The notes beneath the pieces were generated by a model. It was not told where the DNA came from and searched no databases. It saw only the letters and a list, made by a program, of their open reading frames with translations. Source: Prevotella aff. ruminicola Tc2-24 (GTDB lineage: Bacteria; Bacteroidota; Bacteroidia; Bacteroidales; Bacteroidaceae). From it: a stretch of 64,000 nucleotides of DNA. Below, piece by piece: positions 42,185 to 51,500 of this stretch; position 1 is the stretch's first letter, and each line of letters begins with the position of its first letter. Position numbers and translations under genes: made by a program. The stretch spans positions 186,001-250,000 of the forward strand of contig NZ_FOIQ01000003.1 in assembly GCF_900110895.1 (NCBI RefSeq). The letters are read 5' to 3'.

Positions 42185-43780
42185 CTATAAACGGATTACG
42201 TCATCGCAGAGAGAGGTGACGGCTGGGCGGTGTGTAATAAAAAGCATTGTACTCCTTGGATATGCCTCAAAGAGACGATGATAGAGTTCTTTTTCGGTAG
42301 GTTCGTCAAGCGAGCTGCTGACTTCATCAAGCAAAAGGATCGTACCGGGACGCAGCAGGCCACGCGCTATCGCGATACGTTGTGCTTGTCCTTCACTTAA
42401 TCCACAACCATGTTCACCCAATTCTGTATCCAGTCCCTCTGGCAAGTCGAACACGAAATCCGCACACGCTGTATGTAACACATCCTTTAACGCCTCATCT
42501 GTAACATCAGGCTTTGCCAATTGCAGATTATAACGTATAGTACCACTCATCAGCGTGTTACCTTGCGGCACGAAACACAAATCTTCTCCCACAGTAACCA
42601 CGCCCTCCGTCGGTTCGACAAGACCGAGAATCAGTCGGAATAATGTGGTCTTCCCGATACCTGTCTCACCCATGATGGCAGTCTTACTGCCTTGTTTGAA
42701 TTCATATGTGAAGTTCTCCAATATCATCTTATCGCCATTCGCATAGCGGAAAGCAACATTATCGAAACGGATGCCTTTCCCTAATTGATGGTCATTCCTC
42801 TCGACACACTTATTGTCATGTACTGCATCCGATGTCATATTACCAAGCTCATCCAGACGATCAATGCTTGCCGTAGCATGAATCACACCAGGCACAAGAT
42901 TAAGCAACTGGAGTATCGGGTGTTGAATCATACCAACAAGCTGCAGAAAGGAGGTCATAACACCAAAAGTGATAGTGCCATTACGCAATCCTATGCCACC
43001 CCATACAAATGCTAAGAGATAACCCAATCCGAAGACACAGCCCATGATGAGACGGGCAACAACAGTAAAGCGTGTGCGTCGGATCACATTGCCATGAAGT
43101 CGCTGCTGCATAGAGTCGAGACGACTAGTGACCCACTGTTCACTGCCCAAAGAGCGCAACACGGCATTATATTCCATACCCTCCTGCACCTGCATCTGTA
43201 TACGACTCTCGTCATTCCTGATGTCAAGGGTCATCTGCCGTAACCGACGGGCGATAAGTTTGCCGAACACGATGGCGACTGGTGTAAGCAACAGTAATGC
43301 CCATGCCAGTCGGGCATCAAACCAGTGCATTAACAAGAACGCGCCACAGAGTTGTATCGCGGTTATCGCCATCTGGGGCAGAGTGTCGGTACACACCGTA
43401 CTCACTTGTTCAATATCCTTCGCTAATCGCGACGTAACGTCGCCCGAGTGCAGCTCCTCACCTTCGAAAAGTTGCCGACGGAACAGACTACTAAAGAAAT
43501 ATAGTCTGAGTTTATTCATCTGTCTGACATTGGCAACCGTAGTAAGCCAAAAACCAACTTGTCGCAGTACCACACCTCCCACGACTGTGACCACGAGCCA
43601 CATCACCATCCGCAGCACATCATCAACACTTCCTATGCGGATAGTTACATCAATGAAGCGTTTGCTAAGCCACACCATCAGCAGGCCAAGCAACACTTGT
43701 CCAATACCTGCAACGATGCGCACCACCATTCTCCAACGGATGCCACGTGTGTTATGCCACAGCCACAATACGTATCTCAC
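42185..43780 (-). CDS. ABC exporter, fused membrane and ATPase domains
   Basis: A 531-residue half-transporter: about six membrane spans (1-280) then the ATPase with Walker A GETGIGKTT (near residue 345), signature LSEGQ and Walker B ILLLDEVSSSLD. There is no C39 peptidase domain at the N-terminus. It starts with GTG, overlapping the stop of the PqqD-like gene (GTGA), so it is translationally coupled to it. As last gene of a HprK-like/S26 peptidase/PqqD-like operon it probably exports the product of that system; the alternative is a lipid exporter of MsbA type. Confidence 0.88.
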   Translation of the reverse strand: MRYVLWLWHNTRGIRWRMVVRIVAGIGQVLLGLLMVWLSKRFIDVTIRIGSVDDVLRMVMWLVVTVVGGVVLRQVGFWLTTVANVRQMNKLRLYFFSSLFRRQLFEGEELHSGDVTSRLAKDIEQVSTVCTDTLPQMAITAIQLCGAFLLMHWFDARLAWALLLLTPVAIVFGKLIARRLRQMTLDIRNDESRIQMQVQEGMEYNAVLRSLGSEQWVTSRLDSMQQRLHGNVIRRTRFTVVARLIMGCVFGLGYLLAFVWGGIGLRNGTITFGVMTSFLQLVGMIQHPILQLLNLVPGVIHATASIDRLDELGNMTSDAVHDNKCVERNDHQLGKGIRFDNVAFRYANGDKMILENFTYEFKQGSKTAIMGETGIGKTTLFRLILGLVEPTEGVVTVGEDLCFVPQGNTLMSGTIRYNLQLAKPDVTDEALKDVLHTACADFVFDLPEGLDTELGEHGCGLSEGQAQRIAIARGLLRPGTILLLDEVSSSLDEPTEKELYHRLFEAYPRSTMLFITHRPAVTSLCDDVIRL

Positions 43781-44058
43781 CTCTCAAGAATCTCTATCAG
43801 ACCGGCATCCTGCCACTTTTGCAGCATCTCAGCCACATCCTTTCGGGCTTCGTCGACTGGAACATCATATTCCCCACAGAGTTCTTCTGTGAGTGACTCA
43901 ATGTTAAAGGAGACCATCTGCTGAGCCCGTTTCCACAACCAAGCTGCCGTATCGTTAAGTACTAACAACTTCCCGAAGTTAACTGCATCGAGTCCCTCCC
44001 CCATAATTACCTGTTCGCCGCACACATCGCGCAGCACAAATCCTTTTTTGATTTTCAT
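43777..44058 (-). CDS. PqqD-like peptide-binding protein
   Basis: A 93-residue protein with the PqqD fold pattern: two N-terminal strands (VLRDVCGEQVIMG), the LNDTAAWLWKRA helix and a C-terminal helical pair ending in DVAEMLQKWQDAGLIE. PqqD-type domains (RiPP recognition elements) bind the leader of precursor peptides and deliver them to modifying enzymes. Here the gene is fused to none of them but lies between a peptidase and an exporter gene. Its 3' end overlaps the exporter start by four bases. Confidence 0.85.
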   Translation of the reverse strand: MKIKKGFVLRDVCGEQVIMGEGLDAVNFGKLLVLNDTAAWLWKRAQQMVSFNIESLTEELCGEYDVPVDEARKDVAEMLQKWQDAGLIEILER

Positions 44059-44101
44059 TTTTATGTTTTTTCCGCCCTTTGTAAAAGCACAATAGCAATA
44101 T

Positions 44102-44536
44102 CTATTTCTTTATTCTTCTATAGATGGCAAGCAAATATCGACGTACAGGTCGCAGCCAGAACCATAGTCGAGCGATTTCTTTTCGCCAAGGTGTGTATAA
44201 TTTATGTGTATGTCCATCCGCATCCACAACATGCGTGGCCAACGCCTTAATATCATCCAATGCACAATGCTCTACACCAACAAGGTTACCATCGCCCATT
44301 AGAGTCACATTTTCACCATCCACACGGATGATACGATGCACCACATAGCGTATACCGTTGACCCATGCAAGCACCACGTCACCGACCTTAGGTCGGACTG
44401 CCTTCTGCAGAATAACACTCTCGCGGCCACCAATGATGAACGGTAGCATACTGCGGCCATTGACGGGTAGTGTGACACACAAGCCCTCATCGACCAACCG
44501 GATTGCCTCCTCGATGATGTCCTTATCGCTCATCAT
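44102..44536 (-). CDS. S24/S26 family peptidase, signal-peptidase-like
   Basis: A 144-residue protein with the S26 catalytic box GRSMLPF (Ser29) and a second box YVVHRIIRV (His67) followed by MGDGN (about 80-84). A Ser-His pair instead of Ser-Lys resembles SipW/Sec11-type signal peptidases. No N-terminal membrane anchor is seen; a basic, weakly hydrophobic C-terminus (LWFWLRPVRRYLLAIY) may touch the membrane. In this operon it could cut the leader of an unseen precursor peptide. ATG overlaps the kinase-like gene by four bases. Confidence 0.85.
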   Translation of the reverse strand: MMSDKDIIEEAIRLVDEGLCVTLPVNGRSMLPFIIGGRESVILQKAVRPKVGDVVLAWVNGIRYVVHRIIRVDGENVTLMGDGNLVGVEHCALDDIKALATHVVDADGHTHKLYTPWRKEIARLWFWLRPVRRYLLAIYRRIKK

Positions 44537-45405
44537 ACTTCATCATTACGATTATGCATCAATGCTGCATAACAAACACGTACAGCCTCTTCATCGGGCA
44601 GACATTCCAGATAATACGCAGGTATCTGTCGTGCCAATATATTTTCCGATTGATGCAATCCATCGGCAATACGCACATCCCATCGTTTACCACTGATGCT
44701 GGGCACCAATGCCGCATAAGTCTCAATACCTGTCAACCGACATATCTTATTATAAGGTGCCTGACAAAGGAGAACGATACCACCCAAGGGACAAACGACG
44801 TTCCGATAACAGGGTGTCTTTCCACTCCAAGGTGAACCATACACAACAATCTGATTGTCATCTTCGATACGCACCACCGGATTGTCATCGTTTATCAGTT
44901 CCGTCGCATCGACATACTGTTGCCAAAGACTCGAATGAGTACTTTTACCAGTTCCGCTCTTGCCTAGGAACATATAACCATATCCCTTATAGCTGACCAC
45001 AGATGCATGAAACAGCAGTGTATTCTTATCGGCCGTTGCCAGCGCAAACAGTACCATCAGAGCATTGTCGATAGCCATTTTTACATGACGGTCCGTCACG
45101 ACAAGTTGCCCGTCACGATAGTCGTCTGTACAGATAAGCCATCCTGCCGTTATGTTCTGCCAACGAAATTCAAACACAGGCCTACCGTCTATCGTACATC
45201 CGCAAATGATGGTCTGTTCCTCATCGTCTTGTCGTAGTTCCTCGGTGTAATCGGGTGCCTTTCCATTCTCAATGACTAAGGTAAACGTCGTCGCGTCACC
45301 GTCACTTTTAAATGGTTCATAATTTTTCATCATCGCAAAGACATCCTTCTCTGCGCTCACGCTATATAGGTGACCTGCTACCTTATAATATACTGTTTCT
45401 CTCAT
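44533..45405 (-). CDS. HPr-kinase-like protein
   Basis: A 290-residue protein whose C-terminal half resembles HPr kinase/phosphorylase: LLFHASVV (His133), Walker A GKSGTGKST (148-156), and NDD (172-174) where HprK has its catalytic acidic residues. The N-terminal 120 residues are beta-rich and unassigned. No HPr is expected in this lineage at this locus; HprK-like proteins occur in lasso-peptide clusters of the paeninodin type, where they phosphorylate the precursor. First gene of a four-gene operon with S26 peptidase, PqqD-like protein and ABC exporter. Confidence 0.83.
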   Translation of the reverse strand: MRETVYYKVAGHLYSVSAEKDVFAMMKNYEPFKSDGDATTFTLVIENGKAPDYTEELRQDDEEQTIICGCTIDGRPVFEFRWQNITAGWLICTDDYRDGQLVVTDRHVKMAIDNALMVLFALATADKNTLLFHASVVSYKGYGYMFLGKSGTGKSTHSSLWQQYVDATELINDDNPVVRIEDDNQIVVYGSPWSGKTPCYRNVVCPLGGIVLLCQAPYNKICRLTGIETYAALVPSISGKRWDVRIADGLHQSENILARQIPAYYLECLPDEEAVRVCYAALMHNRNDEV

Positions 45406-45430
45406 TTCGGAATCACACTTAACAAAAACC

Positions 45431-45484
45431 CTATGCCAACCCGAGCAATAGACGCCGTAATTGGAACATACGTTTCAAAATCAT
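45431..45484 (-). CDS. Possible 17-residue leader peptide before the HprK-like gene
   Basis: An ATG at 45484, about 30 nt after the predicted transcription start, opens an 18-codon frame ending in TAG at 45431-45433. The peptide is MILKRMFQLRRLLLGLA, basic and leucine-rich. It lies in the untranslated leader of the HprK-like operon. It could be a regulatory upstream frame, a minimal precursor peptide, or chance. Confidence 0.25.
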   Translation of the reverse strand: MILKRMFQLRRLLLGLA

Positions 45485-45516
45485 ATCTGTAGATGGTATC
45501 ATTAAAGCTACAGCGG

Positions 45517-45547
45517 CAAAGGTACGAACTTTTTTCGAGAATTCAAA
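45517..45547 (-). promoter_or_regulatory. Promoter of the HprK-like/S26/PqqD/ABC operon
   Basis: On the minus strand TTTG (45544-45547), 19 bp, TACCTTTG (45517-45524): full consensus. It leaves about 105 nt of leader before the ATG at 45405 and lies just downstream of sprA, so the operon is independent of sprA. Confidence 0.85.
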
Positions 45548-45569
45548 AAAGAAAACACGAAAAAGCATC

Positions 45570-48500
45570 CTATCGTGTGAGCGAGAATTTTAACGACAGT
45601 CCGAAGTCACGCGTCGTCGTAGGATAACTGTTGCTTGAGAGTAAAGGAGTGTTTGTCTGCTGATCGTAATAAGCCGTCAGGGTGAGTAAACGAGAGAGCG
45701 TATAGTCAGCCATAAAAGACAACTTGAAAGCTGTGTTTCCGCTCGAGGCCGATGACACACCGGATGCAATATCACGGGTGATAGATGCTTGCCGGCGGTA
45801 TGAAAGGTCTAAACGCAGATTCAGGTCATGGTTCACACCGGATTTGCCGGATGATCCAGAATATCCGACCTTCCCCGATTTACCAGATGCCGACTGTGCC
45901 CGCTTGACTTTACGGTTACCTGCAGCACCATAAAGATTAAAATCCTGAATCTTATAGCCCATCCCAACAACCCAGTCACGACTGAGTGCCTCATTGAGTT
46001 GAATACTTGTCATCGAGAGACTAAGTACACGACTCGTACGATACTCCAACTTCGCCGTGAGATTATTTTGAAACGTAGCATCGACACCGAGCAATGGTGA
46101 AAATGCTTCGTTTATGCTGACGGTAGAAACGTTGTACATCGACGACGGCTGTTGCATGCCCGTCACTTGATCTGTGATAAAACCTAATCCGTCCATATAC
46201 TCCTGCCACGAACTGTATGACGCATAACTGCCTACACTATAAACACTCTTATATGCATGACTGAGAGTGAGGCTCTTCAGATAGTCGCGCACCCACGGAA
46301 GTTTTGAGAGTCCCGAGTAATGCATGGTCCAGTTCGGCAACAGACGCATCAGCGAAGGAAAGACAGCAAGCGACTTCCCGGCCCCCATCGTATAGGCGGA
46401 AAGGAAGGCCGGCACCATCACATCAGCGCTATAAGGATTGACATCAGCAAACGTGTGCGGTGCACCGTCGTACAGTTGCTGCACACGTTGTTGAAAATCG
46501 TCAACAAGCGTGCGGAAACGGTCGAAAGTTGCCGATCGATAACCGCTGTTTGCGTTACCTATACCGGCTAACGCCCCCTTGAACGATATCGTTGTCATAT
46601 TGAACGTTCCGCTATAGGTTGTCGGTGTCCCTGCATACATATATTGGATGCTTCTCGCCCTATTGTCGGTACGTGAGGCATGAAGGTCAATCCGCAAGTC
46701 TCGGAGCGGTTCTAGAACTGCTCTCAGTTGCAAGTCACTGGAGCTGTTAACGGTTGCCGGTGTTGCCACGCTGTCGTTCATCAGCAACCAATCGTTCCTC
46801 ATCGCCTTATCGAGATAGCCATCGCCCATCACACCGAAGGCAAAATCGAGACCAGGCGACATCACATTATCGGCCCTTTGACCGAACATATCACCTACAT
46901 TGGGCAGAAAGCCCGGTAATAGCATTGCATACTGATGACGGTAGTTAACACTGACAGAACGAACCATCATCAATACACGGGCCGCGCTTTGGGCAGACTT
47001 ATACCACCACTTGTTCTCCGATGTAGGCTTTGCAGAAATCGTAATCTTCAAAGATATGGTGTCAAGACTTTTTATCACAATCCTATTAGGATCAATGGTC
47101 TTATATCGGAGATTATAGAGACGACCGTCCTTCGTCCGAGCCGTCACTACAATCCGTCTAGAGTTTCTGTTATGAGCCACAGTGAGCGTTGTATCGGAGC
47201 GAAGAGTGATTTCACGCTGATAAGTGTTCCGAGAGTCTTCGAGAGAGGCCAGCTCGGCATGATCACCATAGTCACCGTCGTTTTCTGTTTTTTTATTTCT
47301 TCTGGATAACTTAGGCTTTTCTGGACTTCTGGGATTCCTGACACCGGTCTTCCTGAATCGCTCATTGACCCTTTTCAGGAATGGTATATGATTATAGAGC
47401 GTCTCCATGTTAAAAGAACCATTGATGTTTAGGTTACGGTTACTGGAGATGGTATTACCCAAACTCGTACCGTCATCCAGTTCCGTACCTCTCACCCATG
47501 AATAACGCGCATGATAGGAAGCGTCGGCATTCACCCAATCAAAGAGCGGCAATTTGTTCAGTGGCAATTGATAGCTTGCACTGACTTGCTGCTGATAGTC
47601 GAGTGGCGTACCCCAGTTGCGGATGCTCCGTCGTACAGAGTCTTTCCATGCAGTATAGTGGTCTGGATAGAGGTCTTTGTTGACGGGTGTATACGGTTCC
47701 TCTATCTGCGCACGAGTAGCCGACTGGAAATTGAAATGCAGGTTCTTCGTAAAATCCCAACGTAAGGAGAAGTCACGGTTCCACAGGAACTGCTCGGAGA
47801 ACGTCAATGGAAGACGCTGCCGATCCAGACTCTCCATGTCACGCTCCTGCAATTCGTAATAGTTCCTGGTAATCTCGGAGTTGAAGGCAATACTCTGCGG
47901 CAGATAGTTGATGCCAAATGCCTTTGGAAAGTTCAGCCACTTTGATTTTCCTTTCAAGTGTTTGAATGGTTCCCAAGTTTTATATACAGGAGAGTAATTG
48001 TAGTTTAGTGCGCTACGCCACTGGTCCTCTTTCTCGTAGACGGTCGTCTCGCCCGACGTATAACGGTGAGAATGACTGTAACTAAACGAGAAATTGGCTG
48101 GATCATAGGGCATCGGATGACGTTTCGTTCGTAGTCCCCAGCGAAAATTCGAAAGTGCAAAGTTACTGTTTGTAGTCTTTGTGACAGCAATGTTCTCAAT
48201 ACTGTCTCGCTCACGACGATCAGCTGCTGCATCAAGGGCGTCGCTGAGGCGCATATCGGAATCTAAAGGATTGTAACGCGGTCTTACCTCTTCCTTTGTC
48301 ACGGAGTAATAAAGCGGTGCACTGACCTTCGCCTTCTCAGGGAAGAACTTACCTAGTTCCAATGATGTTGTCACACTGTATTCTTTCTGCGTATCGGTAG
48401 ACCGTTGTGTCACCCCCTCCTCCAGTCCTCCGAAGCCGTCGCCGATATAACGGCCCATCATATTCACAGTACCGAAGTCAGAGAGTTGCACATTCATCGT

Positions 48501-51500
48501 TCCTGAGGCCGCCCATCCACCATCGTTGTTCGTTTCGGATAGGCGAAGTTCGTTAACCCATACCTCTCCTGACTTCACATCACCGGAAATATTTCGCACA
48601 CCGATCATCATCACCTTCACCTCACCAAGCGACGGGTTACCAAGCACACTAACCTTATTACCGGGACGATCGGGGTCATAGACAGAAAAGGGATGACTAT
48701 AGGAGGCTGTACCTTGCGATCTCGACAGATTACGCTGCTTTTTCAGTTGAGTAAAGAGATGAAGACTAATATCGAGCATATTCGTTTCGGGCCATACTTG
48801 TCGACGGTCGGCAGTAGAATATTTGCTATAGTCGCTACGGTCAGGTGTGAGTTGCAATGGAATCAGATACTCATAGTAGTTGTTCCTGTAGTCACTACCA
48901 AGGCGGATGAACACAGCCAATTGATTGTCTTGCAGATTCGTGGCATCAGGCATGAGGTGATTGGCGTGAACGAACATCTGCATGCGTTTATAGTGACGCA
49001 GGTCCAAACTGGTGTTCCGATAGACTGCCTTCGACTCGCCCTGTCGCAGTTCCTTGACCACGATATCGAGTGCTTGTTCGTTGTTCTCCACAAGTTGAGG
49101 CTGTGAGGGGTCTGTCACACGACTGATACCTGGCGGCAACACATAATTCACCGGCGTCTTGTCGTTGTTCTCTTCGATATTCACAGCACTGACCTCCATG
49201 ACACCTCCCTCTGCTGCCGAGGTTCCAAGACTCTGCTTATATACACGCCATTCACCGCGCACAAGATCCAACGAACCAAAACGAAGAACGATAGGTTTCT
49301 GAAAACCGGTCATAAACATTCGCATGAAACGGATGCTAGTGAAACCACTAATTGACCCCACCTTACGCTCGTATGCCGTCAAAGGAATACGGAACTGATA
49401 CCAGTTAACACTCGTCGTATCGCCATTGCGTAACTTCACACTACTAGTACGCATGTCTGTGATAAAACAGTCGGCAGACGCCACACCGTGACGGTAAGCA
49501 TCTAGAATTTCCGGACTGATACGCACCTTGTACTGATAATAACGTTCGTACTCATTGAGTGTATAGTCTTGATTTATATCCTCTACGTCCGGCCCCGTCT
49601 TATAACTGGTGTCGTACGACTCTGTTTGCTCATCAGTATCGGGAGAATTTCCCTGTGGGTTGTTGATTCGTTTGTAACGGTCGAGAATAGTCTTCCGTTC
49701 CTTGTCGAAGTCGGAGCCCCGGAAATAATGATAGTCATCGCCAGCAGGGTCGTTGCGCCACGCCTCACGGATACTGTCGTTAGTGATTATCCCACTCACG
49801 GCATCTATCCACTCTTTGTAAGCTCCATACGAGCGTTCCTCGTCATTATTTAGTCCATTGAAACCCACATCCTGTAATCGTCGCGAGCCGGTTGTCGTAG
49901 CGAAGGCATAGGTCTGCGTTGCCTGAACAGGCACCTTTCCCCATTGGGTGGTGTTGTACGAATTACTTCCGTCGACGGGCATGCCACTCTCATAGAACTT
50001 CTTACCGTCGCGGAGCACGTCCTCACTCACCTCACCGAGATTGAAGTAGAGATCGCCACTGTAATCGGATTCATTGCCCTGCTGCCGGGTGTAGATAAAG
50101 GGGTCGAGCATCCAAAACTCGATATACTCGATATTTGCCTGTTCGAAGTCGTTAGTGTCGAGTCTGCGCATCATACCACCCCATTTCGTCTCGGGCTGTC
50201 GCATAGAACCGTCACTGTTCAGATCGCGTGTCAGGTTATAGGGACCGCGTTCCTGTGGATAATAGGCGAGATTCAGCACGGGTAGCGTTGATGTTGCCCC
50301 ATTATAAGTGCTCTGATCACGGTTAGGATAAAGTTCCTTCACATATACCTCACGCACATAATGATTGGATAGCTGCTCAAGATCACTCTTGATATGTCCT
50401 GGCGTAAGCGTCGATGAACGACGGGTAAATATCGGATCAACGTTATACCAAGCTAACAGTGCACGGTTCATACCACTAGTTACTCCCGTCTTGTCAACAC
50501 TTTCCGGAAACATCGTCGGGACACTAGAGAGTGTCCATTGTTTCGGACTACTCACGTCGATATAGTTCTTCGTATTCTCGAAATCGTCGATATACGAGGC
50601 ATTATCCTGTGTGCCACCTGCCGTTCCTGTGACGAGTTGTGCGAACTCGCCGGTGAAAGAGATATGCGATGGTTCCTTAACATGTAAGAACGGTATCTTA
50701 TTGAGAACAGAAGTAAGCCACTGCGACTCCTGCTTCCAGTTGACACTCAATCCCCAGAGTGTGTTTTTCAGCGGTTCCTCACCCATCGCTACTTTCGAGA
50801 TGAGTGCTTGTTCGGAGAGATGCATCAGTGTACCTCCAATCTGGAAGTTCCTAGAGAAATCGTATTCCCAATTCACACCCATCATCGTCTTCCGCTGCAT
50901 GCCGTAATCAGTATTCGACTCCAGCGACACATTGACGTTTGTTCCTGCATCGATGATACTCTGGTTCAGGATCGTCACCTCACCAGCTGAATAGTCAACT
51001 GAATAGTCAGACCCCTCATGCAAAACGATACCACCTGCAGTGACCACGACGGAACCCTGCGGCACATTATAAGCCCCAAGAGAAATTACATTGGCGGAAG
51101 TTCCCTTATACTGTCCGGAGAGGATATACTTGTCTTTCTCTGCATTCTGTCGCGCTACCGTCTTCGTTGAGTCGTACAACTGGGAGAACACGTATTTCTC
51201 CGCATCTGCCGACGACAGTCCTTCACGGAGAAGTCGCTGACGCAGATAATCACCGAAGGGCTCTGCAGCAGGCAGGAAAACACGACCGTCGGACACGGTA
51301 TAACCCTCAACGAAATCAAAATATCCATTGGCATGCGTCTTGTTGTTATTGTCCAATCGATCACAACCGAGGAGTCGCAACAAAGGAGTTCTCTTCACCT
51401 GCTGTTCTGGGATGTAGGTCAGATAGACGCCTGCCGTATCACTCTGATACTTGATATCAAGACGGAACCTGCTTTTTTCGACCGTTGAAGCGAGATAATA

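Noticed and set aside
42185..45405. Classical lasso-peptide cluster
   Set aside because: The HprK-like and PqqD-like proteins recall lasso clusters, but no asparagine-synthetase-like cyclase or transglutaminase-like protease is encoded in the neighbourhood.
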